A stretch of 64,000 bases of DNA from Caulobacter sp. UNC358MFTsu5.1 (GTDB lineage: Bacteria; Pseudomonadota; Alphaproteobacteria; Caulobacterales; Caulobacteraceae), in contig NZ_JONW01000008.1 of NCBI RefSeq assembly GCF_000712075.1, positions 434,001 through 498,000 on the forward strand, in the 5' to 3' direction. The notes beneath the pieces were generated by a model. The model ran no database searches. It was not told the origin of the DNA and worked only from the letters and a program-made list of their open reading frames with translations. This document shows, in pieces, positions 8,344-17,461 of this stretch. Made by a program: the position numbers and the translations under genes. The first letter of the stretch is position 1, and every line of letters starts with the position of its first letter.

Positions 8344-8375
8344 AGCCCGTCATCTCTTGGGATGGCGGGCTTTTT
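8344..8375 (+). terminator. Rho-independent terminator of typA
   Basis: An 11-bp stem AGCCCGTCATC/GATGGCGGGCT (one G-T pair) with a six-base loop is followed by TTTTT. It lies about 35 bases after the typA stop. Confidence 0.9.
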
Positions 8376-8442
8376 CACGCGCCTTTGCTCAGCTTACGGT
8401 TAACCCGCGTTTCAGGAACCGACGGTACGTTGCAGGCGGGGG

Positions 8443-10887
8443 ATGCGGGGGCGTCCTGAAGTGCAGGACCGCGCCGTGCGCCAGACTTCCTTCTTTTCGG
8501 GCGTCATTTCGGGAACCGCCTCGCGAGCCGCCGCCCTGCTGTCGCGCCACCTGACCGCCGTGCCCGAGGCCATGGCCGGCCGCGTCCGGTTCGAGCAGCT
8601 GGCCAGCATCCAGCGCCTGACGCCGGTGATGATGGCCGCCAACATCATCAACGCCCAGCTGGTCTGCCTGGCCGGCCTGGGCGGGACGCATCGCCTCACC
8701 CTGCTGGTCTGGGCCGGCGTGGTCACCTGCTACGCCCTGCTGGGCCTGCGCGGCTGGGTCGCCGCCCGCCGCCGCAAGAGCGGCAAGAACACCGTCTCGG
8801 CCCGCGGCGTGCGCCGCGTGGCCCTGCAGGCCGGGCTACTGGGCTTCATCTGGGGCCTGTTGCCGGCCCTGGCCCTGCACGACGCCGGCCTCCACATGAG
8901 CATGCTGGTCGTGGCCCTGATGGCCGGGATGATCGGCGTGGGAAGCTTCGCCCTGCTGACCCTGCCCGTGGCGGCCCTGGCCTACACGACGCCGCTGGTC
9001 GTCGGCTCGCTGTGGGTGCTGCTGACCAGCCACGAGCCCATCCTGCTGGCCTTGGCCGGCCTTCTGATCTTCTGCTACCTGGTCGTGGGCCTGTCGTGCC
9101 TGTCGCACGCCAAGGTCTTCGTCGACCGCCTGGTGGCCGGCGACGAGCTGGAGCGCCAGAAGCAGGTGGTCAGCCTGCTGCTCAGCGACTTCGAGGAAGG
9201 CTCCAGCGACTGGCTCTGGGAAGTCGACGCCGCCGGGGCCCTGACCTACGTCTCCGAACGCATGGCCGAAGCGGCCGGCCGGCCGCGCGAGGACCTGCTG
9301 GGCCGCCGCGTCAGCGAGCTGGGCGCCGAACTGGCCGAGGCCCCCGAGGGCCTTTCCAACCTGGGCGGACTGCTGATCGACCAGAAGGCCTTCCGCGACG
9401 TGGTCGTGTCGGTGCTGGTCGGCGACGAACTGCATTGGTGGGCGCTGAGCGGCAAGCCGATCCATGACCTGGACGGGGCCTTCGCGGGCTTCCGGGGCGT
9501 AGGGGCCGACGTCACCCAGGCCCGCAAGGACCAGGAGCGCATCAAGCGCCTGGCCCACTACGACGTGCTGACTGGCCTGCCCAACCGCCTGTCGTTCCTG
9601 CAGGCCCTGAGCGCCGCCTGGGACGCCAAGGGCAAGACCTCGGGCTGCGCGGTGCTGTGCCTGGACCTGGACCACTTCAAGGGCGTCAACGACAGCCTGG
9701 GCCACCCGATCGGCGACGCCCTGCTGGCCGAGGCGGCCGGCCGCCTGCGCGCCTGCGTCGGCGAGACCGGAGTCGTCACCCGCCTGGGCGGCGACGAGTT
9801 CGCCGTGGTGGTCCGCGACCACCTGGCGCCCGCCGAGCTGGGGGCCCTGGCCCAGGCCATCGTCGACGCCCTGTCCCAGCCCTACGAGCTGAACGACCAT
9901 CACGTGTCGATCGGGGCCAGCGTCGGCATCGCCGTGGCCCCGGCCGACGCCGACGACGCCGACACCCTGCTGAAGAACGCCGACCTGGCCCTCTATCGCG
10001 CCAAGGGCGACGGGCGCGGGGCCTATCGCTTCTTCGAGGCGACCATGGACCTGTGGGCCCAGGAGCGCCGGGCCCTGGAGATCGACCTGCGCTCGGCCCT
10101 GAAGAACGACGAGCTGAAGCTGTTCTTCCAGCCGCTGATCGGCGCCAAGGCCCACGAGACCATCGGCTTCGAGGCCCTGCTGCGCTGGCAGCACCCGCGC
10201 CGCGGCCTGGTCGGGCCCGACGACTTCATCGAATGCGCCGAGCAGTGGGGCCTGATCTGCAAGATCGGCGAGTGGGTGCTGAACGAGGCCTGCCGTCAGG
10301 CCGCCGCCTGGCCCGCGCCGCTGAAGGTGGCGGTCAACCTGTCGCCCAACCAGTTCGCGGCCGGCGACCTGGTGGACCAGGTGCGGGCGGCCCTGGAGGC
10401 CTCGGGCCTGGCGCCCTCGCGCCTGGAGCTGGAGATCACCGAGGGCCTGCTGCTGCGCGACACCGCCGGCACGCTGGAGCAGCTGAAGGCCCTGAAGGAC
10501 CTGGGCGTGCGCATCGCCATGGACGACTTCGGCACGGGCTATTCCAGCCTGGCCTATCTGTGGCGGTTCCCGTTCGACAAGATCAAGATCGACCGCACCT
10601 TCGTGGCCGAGATGGCGGGCAACCCGGCGATCGCCGACATCCTGCGCACCATCACCCTGCTGGGCCGCACCCTGAACCTGGAGGTCACCGCCGAGGGCGT
10701 GGAGACCGCCGACCAGGCGCGGATCCTTGAGGACATGCGCTGCGATCACTTCCAGGGCTACCTGTTCGGCCGTCCCATGCCGATCGCCGACATCCCCGGC
10801 TTCCTGCTGGACAACACGGCGCAGCAGATGCGCCGGATCGTGCTGGACGAGGCCGCCGAGAGCGCCGCGGCGGCCAAGGGCGCCTAG
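8443..10887 (+). CDS. Membrane-bound PAS-GGDEF-EAL cyclic-di-GMP enzyme
   Basis: An 814-residue bifunctional-type c-di-GMP protein. Residues about 60-220 hold several membrane helices, about 245-360 a PAS domain (DWLWEVDAAGALTYVSERM), 370-535 a GGDEF domain with intact RLGGDEF near 447-453, and 545-800 an EAL domain. The EAL side keeps EALLRW, NLSPNQF, EITEG, MDDFGTGYSSL, KIKIDR and AEGVET, so phosphodiesterase activity is expected; the intact GGDEF could be catalytic or a GTP sensor. ATG is used here; a GTG six codons in is an alternative. Its stop overlaps the convergent small membrane protein by four bases. Confidence 0.93.
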   Translation: MRGRPEVQDRAVRQTSFFSGVISGTASRAAALLSRHLTAVPEAMAGRVRFEQLASIQRLTPVMMAANIINAQLVCLAGLGGTHRLTLLVWAGVVTCYALLGLRGWVAARRRKSGKNTVSARGVRRVALQAGLLGFIWGLLPALALHDAGLHMSMLVVALMAGMIGVGSFALLTLPVAALAYTTPLVVGSLWVLLTSHEPILLALAGLLIFCYLVVGLSCLSHAKVFVDRLVAGDELERQKQVVSLLLSDFEEGSSDWLWEVDAAGALTYVSERMAEAAGRPREDLLGRRVSELGAELAEAPEGLSNLGGLLIDQKAFRDVVVSVLVGDELHWWALSGKPIHDLDGAFAGFRGVGADVTQARKDQERIKRLAHYDVLTGLPNRLSFLQALSAAWDAKGKTSGCAVLCLDLDHFKGVNDSLGHPIGDALLAEAAGRLRACVGETGVVTRLGGDEFAVVVRDHLAPAELGALAQAIVDALSQPYELNDHHVSIGASVGIAVAPADADDADTLLKNADLALYRAKGDGRGAYRFFEATMDLWAQERRALEIDLRSALKNDELKLFFQPLIGAKAHETIGFEALLRWQHPRRGLVGPDDFIECAEQWGLICKIGEWVLNEACRQAAAWPAPLKVAVNLSPNQFAAGDLVDQVRAALEASGLAPSRLELEITEGLLLRDTAGTLEQLKALKDLGVRIAMDDFGTGYSSLAYLWRFPFDKIKIDRTFVAEMAGNPAIADILRTITLLGRTLNLEVTAEGVETADQARILEDMRCDHFQGYLFGRPMPIADIPGFLLDNTAQQMRRIVLDEAAESAAAAKGA

Positions 10888-11141
10888 ATCCGGCGTCGCC
10901 CGCTGAACAGGCCCACGATCCACAGCAGGACGATCGCCCCGACGGTCGAGACCAGCAGGCTGCCCAGCCAGCCGAAGAAGTGGATGTTGAACATGCTGGC
11001 CAGGAAGGCGCCGATCAGGGCGCCGACCAGGCCGACGATCAGGTTGGTGATCAGGCCGTGATTGCGGCCCATGACCTGTTCGGCGATCCAGCCGGCGAAG
11101 ATGCCGATGATGACCGCACCGATGAAACCCACGCCGTTCAT
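10884..11141 (-). CDS. GlsB/YeaQ/YmgE-family small membrane protein
   Basis: An 85-residue protein with three hydrophobic helices and the family pattern GFIGAVIIGIFAGWIAEQVM, NLIVGLVGALIGAFL and VGAIVLLWIVGLF. Members are called transglycosylase-associated or stress-response membrane proteins; their biochemical role is unknown and many are induced in stationary phase or general stress. The ATG is followed by a typical N-terminal helix. No general-stress sigma promoter was recognised upstream. Confidence 0.9.
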   Translation of the reverse strand: MNGVGFIGAVIIGIFAGWIAEQVMGRNHGLITNLIVGLVGALIGAFLASMFNIHFFGWLGSLLVSTVGAIVLLWIVGLFSGRRRI

Positions 11142-11260
11142 GTGCTGAAGATCCTCACAGCCAAGATTTGCTGCTGGAACACCGGAACCCCCGGAAAGGT
11201 TGCGCCGCGGCCGACCGGCCGGTCGCTCGACAGCCGGTGAGCGCCGTGGAACACTTTGGA

Positions 11261-11479
11261 ATGGACCATGGACCAGACCTTGTCGGCGTCGCCTTCTTCG
11301 CGCTGTGCACGATCTTCATGCTGTGCCTGACGCGATGGCCGCGCCTATGGATCGCGTTGGCCGCCAATCGGCGCTGGGCGATCGAGGAATTTCCCCGGAA
11401 GCGGCGCGCGCTCTTGGTCCTCACCCGCCTCGGCGCGCTGCTCTGCGCGTGCATGACGGTGGCGATGTACTACCTCTAG
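11261..11479 (+). CDS. Small two-helix membrane protein, unknown
   Basis: A 72-residue ORF starting MDHGPDLVG with two hydrophobic segments (LVGVAFFALCTIFMLCL and LGALLCACMTVAMYYL) separated by a basic loop rich in Arg and Lys. A GTG five codons upstream is an alternative start. I do not recognise a family. It lies between two - strand genes and ends four bases before the convergent HlyD gene. Codon use is like its neighbours, supporting a real gene, but it could be spurious. Confidence 0.5.
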   Translation: MDHGPDLVGVAFFALCTIFMLCLTRWPRLWIALAANRRWAIEEFPRKRRALLVLTRLGALLCACMTVAMYYL

Positions 11480-11482
11480 ACC

Positions 11483-12565
11483 CTAGCGCGCGGTGTCGAT
11501 ACGGGCGACCACGCTCATGCCCGGCCGCAGGCGGGCGACACCGTCCTGGTCCGGATCGAGCGCGATGCGGGTAGGCAGGCGCTGGACCACCTTGGTGAAG
11601 TTGCCGGTGGCGTTGTCGGGCTTGATCACCGCGAATTCCGAGCCGGTGGCCGGTCCCAGCCGCTCGACATGGCCGCGCAGCTTCAGCCCGCCCAGGGCGT
11701 CGACCTGGACCGTCGCCGGCTGGCCCACCTTGATATGGGCCGTCTGGGTCTCCTTGAAGTTGGCGGTCACCCAGGTCTGGCGCGGCACCACGCCCATCAG
11801 CTGGGTCCCGACGGCGACGTACTGGCCCAGCTTCACGCCCACCTCGCCCACCGCCCCGTCCTCGGGCGCACGGATGGTGGTGTTGGCCAGGTCGATGCGG
11901 GCCAGCTCGACGGCCGCCCGGGCGTTGGCCAGGGTGGCCTCCAGCCCTTCGCGATTGACCTTGGTGGTGGCCAGGGCTTGGCGGGCGATGTCGATATTGG
12001 CCGCCGTCTGGGCGACGCCGGCGGCGGCCTGGCGCTGGGCCACCTGCAGCACGTCGCGCTGGCTGGGGGCCAGCCAGCCCTGGGCCAGCAGCGGCTCGGC
12101 CCGCTTGATGTCGACCTGGGCCTTCGCCAGGGCCGCCTGGCTGCTGCCGGCCTGGGCCTCGGCGAGGCGGATCTGGGCGGCGTTGGAGGTCTGGGCCTGG
12201 GTGTTGGCGTCCAGGGCCGCCTGGGCCGAGCGCACGCTGGCCTCGGCCTGGGCCAGCTTCTGGCGGTAGATGCGGTCGTCGATCTGGACCAGCACCTGGC
12301 CCGCCTTCACCGCCTGGAAATCCTTGACCGCCACCGCCGTCACATAGCCGTCCACCTTGGGGGCCAGCAGGGTGACATAGCCGCGGACATAGGCGTTCTC
12401 GGTGCTCTGCACCGTGCCGGTGAACGGCGGCAGCTTCCAGGCGTAGAGCACCAGCAGCACCCCGCCAATTCCGGCGACGATCACCGGGATGGCCGCGCGC
12501 GACCACATCCGTTTCGGGGGCGGCGGCGGAGGGGCGGTCGGCGTGGCGGCTTGCGGGTCGGACAT
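11483..12565 (-). CDS. HlyD/EmrA-family membrane fusion protein
   Basis: A 360-residue periplasmic adaptor. After a Pro-rich cytoplasmic tail comes one membrane anchor (IPVIVAGIGGVLLVLYAW). Then come the lipoyl-like half-motif ENAYVRGYVTLLAPKVDGYV, a long Ala/Gln-rich alpha-helical hairpin (residues about 95-210), the second lipoyl half (NTTIRAPEDGAVGEVGVKLGQYV) and a beta-barrel. It would link the MFS pump to an outer-membrane channel. Its ATG overlaps the stop of the upstream MFS gene (TGATG), implying translational coupling. No TolC-like gene is in the window. Confidence 0.92.
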   Translation of the reverse strand: MSDPQAATPTAPPPPPPKRMWSRAAIPVIVAGIGGVLLVLYAWKLPPFTGTVQSTENAYVRGYVTLLAPKVDGYVTAVAVKDFQAVKAGQVLVQIDDRIYRQKLAQAEASVRSAQAALDANTQAQTSNAAQIRLAEAQAGSSQAALAKAQVDIKRAEPLLAQGWLAPSQRDVLQVAQRQAAAGVAQTAANIDIARQALATTKVNREGLEATLANARAAVELARIDLANTTIRAPEDGAVGEVGVKLGQYVAVGTQLMGVVPRQTWVTANFKETQTAHIKVGQPATVQVDALGGLKLRGHVERLGPATGSEFAVIKPDNATGNFTKVVQRLPTRIALDPDQDGVARLRPGMSVVARIDTAR

Positions 12566-14175
12566 CAGGCGGCCTCCACGGGCGTCAGCCGGGCCGCGCG
12601 CCTCAGGCGCAGGTCGGACCGGACGCGCAGGAACAACAGGTAGAAGAACACCATCATCGCCATCACGGCCACGGTGGCGAACACGTCGTCATAGGCCAGC
12701 ACCGTGGCCTCGCGCGTCGCCTGCTGGGCCAGCAGGGCCGCGCCCTCGCCGCTGCGCAGGGCCGGGTCGGTCAGGACGCCGGCATAGGTCCCCGACAACT
12801 GCTTCACCCGCAGGGCCACCTGCGGGTCGGTCAGGCTGAGGCGGTCGACGATAGCGGCCGAATGCACCCGCTCGCGGACAGTCATCAGCGTGCCCAGAAA
12901 GGCCGAGCCGCCCAGGGCCCCGATCACCTGGCCGGTCGAGAACAGCACGATGAAGCTGACGATGTACTCCTGGCCCATGCGGATGGCGCGCGGGAAGCCG
13001 GCCAGCAGGGCGGCGGGCAGGAACAGGGCCCCGGCGAAGGCCATCATGCCCTGGCTGAGATACATCTGCTCGGGCCGGGTCAGGCTGGTGGACAGGCTGT
13101 CCATCCAGGCCGCGGCCGCCACCATCAGCAGGGCGATCAGGGCCGGTGTGCTGACGTGCTCGGGATTGATCGTGAAGGCCACGATGACCATGCCGGCCAG
13201 GGTGGCCGCCAGCATCACCCACGACAGCCCGGCCATCTGGTCGTTGTTCATGCCCAGGGTCTGCAGCAGGCCGAACGCGCCGACGCCCTGCTCGGACAGC
13301 ACGATGCGGAACAGCAGGATGATCACCAGCAGACGCAAGAGATCGGCGCTGGTCAGCCAGCGCAGGTGGATCAGCGGCTTCTTGCGGTGCAGCTCGACCA
13401 GGGCCGAGGCCGCCAGCAGCACGATGGCGGCGGCCAGGCACCAGCCGATCCAGGCGGTGTCGAACCACCAGACGTAACGCCCCTGCCCCAGCACCACGCA
13501 CAGCAGGGCGATGCCCGGGGCGAACAGGGCGAAGGTGAGGAAGTCGCGCCACTCGAACATCTGCACGCGCGGGATCGGCGGCAGGCGCAGCAGGTTCACC
13601 GCCGACAGGCAGACGACGCTCAGCCCGATCTCGGCCAGATAGAGTCCATGCCATTGGCCAGTGTCCAGGAGGTCGGAGGAGACCAGTCGCGACAGCGGCA
13701 GGGCCAGCTGCGCCCAGCCCACGCCCAGGGCGATGCCGACGATGCGCCGCTCGGGCGGCGCGGCCTCGACCATGTAGAGCAGGGTCAGGGTCGACAGGGC
13801 CGAGGCGGCCATGCCCGCCGCCGCCCGCACCGCGATGGCCGAGCGCAGGTCGTTGCTCAGGAGGTGCGCCAGGCCCACCACGATGAACAGCCCCAGCCCG
13901 ATGTCGGCGAACAGCCGCAGGCCGTACTGGAAGCGGAACTTCACGGCCAGCAGGCCGATCGTGGCGTTGGCGGCGGTGTAGGCGATCGACAGCCAGGCCG
14001 ACTCGTTGGTGTAGGCGCCCAGCGAGCCCTGGATCCAGGGCAGGTTGTTGTTGATCAGGTTGGCGCCCAGCCCCTGGGTCAGGCCCAGCAGCATCGACAC
14101 CGCGCCGTAGGCCAGCCCGTGCGACCAGGTCCAGGGCGGCGGAGACGGCGGTGCGGGGACGGCGCTGTCGGTCAC
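12565..14175 (-). CDS. DHA2-type MFS multidrug efflux transporter (EmrB-like)
   Basis: About 536 residues with around 14 membrane helices. It has the EmrB-type opening NLINNNLPWIQGSLGAYTNE and a late periplasmic domain (residues about 460-500) before the last helix, as in drug:H+ antiporter family 2. With the downstream HlyD protein it forms an EmrAB-like tripartite exporter. I choose a GTG start (VTDSAVP), with GGCGGAG about a dozen bases upstream, over a TTG 16 codons earlier. The substrate is unknown. It is divergent from the aminotransferase gene. Confidence 0.9.
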   Translation of the reverse strand: MTDSAVPAPPSPPPWTWSHGLAYGAVSMLLGLTQGLGANLINNNLPWIQGSLGAYTNESAWLSIAYTAANATIGLLAVKFRFQYGLRLFADIGLGLFIVVGLAHLLSNDLRSAIAVRAAAGMAASALSTLTLLYMVEAAPPERRIVGIALGVGWAQLALPLSRLVSSDLLDTGQWHGLYLAEIGLSVVCLSAVNLLRLPPIPRVQMFEWRDFLTFALFAPGIALLCVVLGQGRYVWWFDTAWIGWCLAAAIVLLAASALVELHRKKPLIHLRWLTSADLLRLLVIILLFRIVLSEQGVGAFGLLQTLGMNNDQMAGLSWVMLAATLAGMVIVAFTINPEHVSTPALIALLMVAAAAWMDSLSTSLTRPEQMYLSQGMMAFAGALFLPAALLAGFPRAIRMGQEYIVSFIVLFSTGQVIGALGGSAFLGTLMTVRERVHSAAIVDRLSLTDPQVALRVKQLSGTYAGVLTDPALRSGEGAALLAQQATREATVLAYDDVFATVAVMAMMVFFYLLFLRVRSDLRLRRAARLTPVEAA

Positions 14176-14288
14176 TTCAGAGGAAGCTCCGCCTTGGGGA
14201 AATCGTTCCACGCGACGACCCAAGCTATCACCGCGCGACCTGTGCTAGGCAAGGGTTCCCAGTTCGAGTGTCTTGGGAGACGCGCCCC

Positions 14289-15440
14289 ATGGTCCATCCG
14301 GTCTACGCCGACCTGCCCACCACCATCTTCGAGGAGATGAGCGGCCTGGCCCGCCAGACCGGGGCGATCAATCTGGGCCAGGGATTTCCGGACGACGCGG
14401 GTCCGATGGCCCTGCGCCGGAAGGCCGGCGAGGCGCTGATCACGGGCACGAACCAATATCCGCCGATGCGCGGCCTGCCCGACCTGCGCCAGGCGGTGGC
14501 GGCGCACTACGGCCGGACCCAGGGGCTGGACCTGGATTGGGAGAGCGAGATCGTCGTCACCTCCGGCGCGACCGAGGCCCTCGCGGCGGCCCTCCTCAGC
14601 CTGATCTCGCCGGGCGACGAGGTGGTGCTGTTCCAGCCGCTGTACGACGCCTACCTGCCGATGGTGAAGCGCGCGGGAGGGGTTCCGAAGCTGGTGCGCC
14701 TGACCCCGCCGCACTGGCGGTTCGACCGCGCCATGCTGGAGGCCGCCTTCAGTGATCGGACGCGGATGGTGGTGCTGAACACTCCGCTGAACCCCGCCGG
14801 GGTGGTCACGCCCGACGAGGACCTGGCCCTGCTGGCCGAGTTCTGCGTCAGGCACGACGCCGTCGCCGTCTGCGACGAGGTGTGGGAGGCCGTGGTTTTC
14901 GACGGTCGCCGGCACCGGCCGCTGATCGGCTATCCGGGCATGCGCGAGCGCACCGTGAAGATCGGCTCGGCCGGCAAGATGTTCGGCATGACCGGCTGGA
15001 AGGTCGGCTTCCTGTGCGCCGCCCCCGCCCTGACCAAGGCCCTGGCCGGCGCCCACCAGTTCCTGACCTTCACCACCCCGCCCAACCTGCAGGAGGCGGT
15101 GGCGTTCGGGTTGCGGGACCCCGGCGACTGGTTCGAGGCCATGCCCGCCGGCCTGCAGCGCTCGCGCGACCGCCTGGCGGCGGGCCTGCGCGACGCCGGC
15201 TTCACGGTGCTGGACAGCGGCGGGACCTATTTCCTCAACGTCGACCTGAAGGCCTCGGGGATCGACGAGGACGACCGGACCTTCGCCCTGCGCGCCGTGC
15301 GCGACCACGGGGTGGCCAGCATCCCGGTCTCGGCCTTCTACGCGGAAGACCCGGTGCGCCACATCCTGCGCCTCTGCTTCGCCAAGGCGGACGACACGCT
15401 GGATGAGGCGGTGCGGCGGTTGGCGGCGGCGCGGGGCTAG
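14289..15440 (+). CDS. Class I/II PLP-dependent aminotransferase
   Basis: A 383-residue fold-type I aminotransferase. Landmarks are INLGQGFPDD at the N-terminus, YPPMRGLPDLRQAVA, SGATEALAAALL, LNTPLNPAGVV, CDEVWE and the Schiff-base Lys230 in KIGSAGKMFGMTGWKVGF. This pattern matches the methionine/kynurenine-type (YbdL, KAT-like) aminotransferases, so a role in methionine salvage or aromatic amino-acid transamination is likely; the exact amino donor cannot be read. GGGAGA precedes the ATG. It is convergent with the methyltransferase gene, overlapping by four bases. Confidence 0.9.
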   Translation: MVHPVYADLPTTIFEEMSGLARQTGAINLGQGFPDDAGPMALRRKAGEALITGTNQYPPMRGLPDLRQAVAAHYGRTQGLDLDWESEIVVTSGATEALAAALLSLISPGDEVVLFQPLYDAYLPMVKRAGGVPKLVRLTPPHWRFDRAMLEAAFSDRTRMVVLNTPLNPAGVVTPDEDLALLAEFCVRHDAVAVCDEVWEAVVFDGRRHRPLIGYPGMRERTVKIGSAGKMFGMTGWKVGFLCAAPALTKALAGAHQFLTFTTPPNLQEAVAFGLRDPGDWFEAMPAGLQRSRDRLAAGLRDAGFTVLDSGGTYFLNVDLKASGIDEDDRTFALRAVRDHGVASIPVSAFYAEDPVRHILRLCFAKADDTLDEAVRRLAAARG

Positions 15441-16177
15441 GCCGGCTTCTCCCACTCCATCACGACGTACCAGGGCACGCCGCGATAGCGCTCGGCCTTG
15501 GCCGGGTCGCCGCCGACCGGCGCCGGCTCGTCGAAGTGGGTCAGGCGCAGGCCCGCGCCCAGGAAGGCGGCCATGTAGGCCGACAGGGGCCGGTGCCAGT
15601 TGACGATCCGGATGCCCCGCCAAGCCTCCCAGCTGGACCGCTGTTCCAGATAGCGGTCGATCCGCACGCCCGGACTGTTGACCCAGCGCTCCAGGATCGG
15701 GGCGTCGATCCGGGCGGTCGCGAAGCTGGTCAGGTTGGCGACGAACAGGGTTCCACCCGGCGCCAGCACCCGGGCCATCTCGGCGATCGCCGCTTCGAAG
15801 CCGGGGATGTCGATGAGGCTCAAGCAACTGACGACCAGGTCGAAGCCCGCGTCCTCGAACGGCAGGGCCTCGGCGACGCCCTCCACATAGCGTCCCTCGG
15901 GGTGCGACCGTCTGGCTTGGTCCAGCAGGGCTTGTGTCGGGTCCAGCCCGATCGTTTCGATGCCGAAGCCCGACAGCATCCGACACAGCCGTCCTTCGCC
16001 GCAGCCCACGTCCAGGGCCTTGCGAAAGCCGCGCTCGCCCAGCCGTTGGCGGATCACGGGATCGAGCACGTAGCGACGGCCGTAGTCGCCGTGCTCGCCC
16101 ATGTCGGCGATCCAGGCCGCCGCGGATTCAGCCCAGCCATTCGAGTTTGGATCGTTGGAGAAAGGCGGGTCGCTCAT
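15437..16177 (-). CDS. Class I SAM-dependent methyltransferase
   Basis: A 246-residue cytoplasmic methyltransferase with motif I ALDVGCGEGRL (residues 54-64), motif II GLDPTQALL and the acidic FDLVVSCLSLIDI and LAPGGTLFVANL stretches of Methyltransf_11-type enzymes. The substrate is unknown. It follows hmp by 37 bases on the same strand and may be the third gene of the NsrR-controlled operon, though no nitric-oxide role is known for it. Confidence 0.88.
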   Translation of the reverse strand: MSDPPFSNDPNSNGWAESAAAWIADMGEHGDYGRRYVLDPVIRQRLGERGFRKALDVGCGEGRLCRMLSGFGIETIGLDPTQALLDQARRSHPEGRYVEGVAEALPFEDAGFDLVVSCLSLIDIPGFEAAIAEMARVLAPGGTLFVANLTSFATARIDAPILERWVNSPGVRIDRYLEQRSSWEAWRGIRIVNWHRPLSAYMAAFLGAGLRLTHFDEPAPVGGDPAKAERYRGVPWYVVMEWEKPA

Positions 16178-16214
16178 GCCGCCTCAATAGCACGGCGACG
16201 CTCCGAGCTCAGCC

Positions 16215-17423
16215 TCAGGCCGCGATCGCCTCGGCCGTCGGGCCGAACACCTCGTAGTGCACCCGGTCGGCCGGCACGCCGGCGTCCGTCAGCCCACTGA
16301 CGAAGGCCTTCAGGAACGGCGTCGGGCCGCACAGGTAGAAATCCGCCTCGGCGAACGGGGTGTTGGCCTTCAGCCAGTCTATGGTGATGAACCCGTCGAC
16401 GTCGTGGCTCTCACCGGCCCGGTCGCCCGCCAAGGGGTGGCTGTAGAAGGTGGTCACCGAGACGCCGCCGTGGTCCTTGGCCAGGGCGCGGACGTGGCCG
16501 TCCAGGGCGTGGACCTTGCTGTTCAGCGCCCCGTGCACGAAGTGGGCTTCCAGCTCCGGATGTTCCTTGGCGATGTGCTCGACCATGCTGACCATCGGCG
16601 TCAGGCCAACGCCGCCGCTGAGCAGCACCACCGGACGGGCCGGCTGGTCGGCCAGGAAGAAGTCGCCGGCCGGCGGGGTGGCCTGCAGGATGTCGCCGAT
16701 CCGGGTCTGGTCGTGCAGGAACCGCGAGGCCGCGCCCAGGTCCTCGCGCTTGACCGAGATGCGGTAGCTCTCGCCGTTCGGCCCGGCCGAGATCGAGTAG
16801 TTGCGCTTCTCGCCGGCGAGGTCGGCGGAGTCGAAGCGGAAGGTCAGGTACTGGCCCGGCTTGTGCGGGATCACCTTGCCGCCGTCCGCGGGCCGCAGCA
16901 CGAACGAGGTGATCACCGCGCTCTCACGGACCTTCTCGGCCACCACGAAGTCGCGCCAGCCGGTCCAGCCGCCTTCGAAGGCCTCGATCTCCGTGCGGAT
17001 CGCCGCCTCGCGACCGATCAGGATGTCGGCCAGGAACCAGTAGGCCTCGCCCCAGGCGCCCAGGATCTCGTCGGTGGCGGCGTCGCCCAGCACGTCCTTG
17101 ATCGCGCCCAGCAAGGCCTTGGCCACGAACGGATAGTGCTCGGCCAGGATGTGATAGCCGACGTGCTTGTGGGCGATGCGCTCGACCACCGGCAGCACCA
17201 CGCCCAGATTGTCGATGTTCTGGGCGTAGGCCAGGATCGCCCCGGCCAGGGCCTTGGGCTGGGCGCCGGTCGCCTGGTTGGCGTGGTTGAACAGCGCCTT
17301 GATATGGTCGTCCTGGAACAGCCGGGCGTACATCGCCAGGGTGATCGCCTCGCCGTGTTCGGCCAGGGCCGGAACCGTGGCCTTGACGCGCGCGATCGTC
17401 TCCGCGCTGAGCGCAGCCGCCAT
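16215..17423 (-). CDS. hmp: Flavohemoglobin nitric-oxide dioxygenase
   Basis: A 402-residue enzyme converting NO and O2 to nitrate with NAD(P)H. The globin domain (1-140) has distal Tyr32 (MYARLF) and proximal His87 (IAHKH). The FAD domain (about 150-260) has KPGQYLTF and RNYSIS, and the NAD domain has LLSGGVGLTPMVSM, FYLCGPTPF and VHYEVFGP. Length and all key residues match Hmp. It follows the truncated-hemoglobin gene by 38 bases, so it is probably driven by the same NsrR-regulated promoter. Confidence 0.97.
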   Translation of the reverse strand: MAAALSAETIARVKATVPALAEHGEAITLAMYARLFQDDHIKALFNHANQATGAQPKALAGAILAYAQNIDNLGVVLPVVERIAHKHVGYHILAEHYPFVAKALLGAIKDVLGDAATDEILGAWGEAYWFLADILIGREAAIRTEIEAFEGGWTGWRDFVVAEKVRESAVITSFVLRPADGGKVIPHKPGQYLTFRFDSADLAGEKRNYSISAGPNGESYRISVKREDLGAASRFLHDQTRIGDILQATPPAGDFFLADQPARPVVLLSGGVGLTPMVSMVEHIAKEHPELEAHFVHGALNSKVHALDGHVRALAKDHGGVSVTTFYSHPLAGDRAGESHDVDGFITIDWLKANTPFAEADFYLCGPTPFLKAFVSGLTDAGVPADRVHYEVFGPTAEAIAA

Positions 17424-17461
17424 TGTCTCTCTCCTCGTTCGGGTTCGGTGTTTCGGTCCGG

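Noticed and set aside
9657..10730. Alternative-frame ORFs inside the GGDEF-EAL gene
   Set aside because: Arg/Pro/Gly-rich shadows of a gene with intact catalytic motifs.
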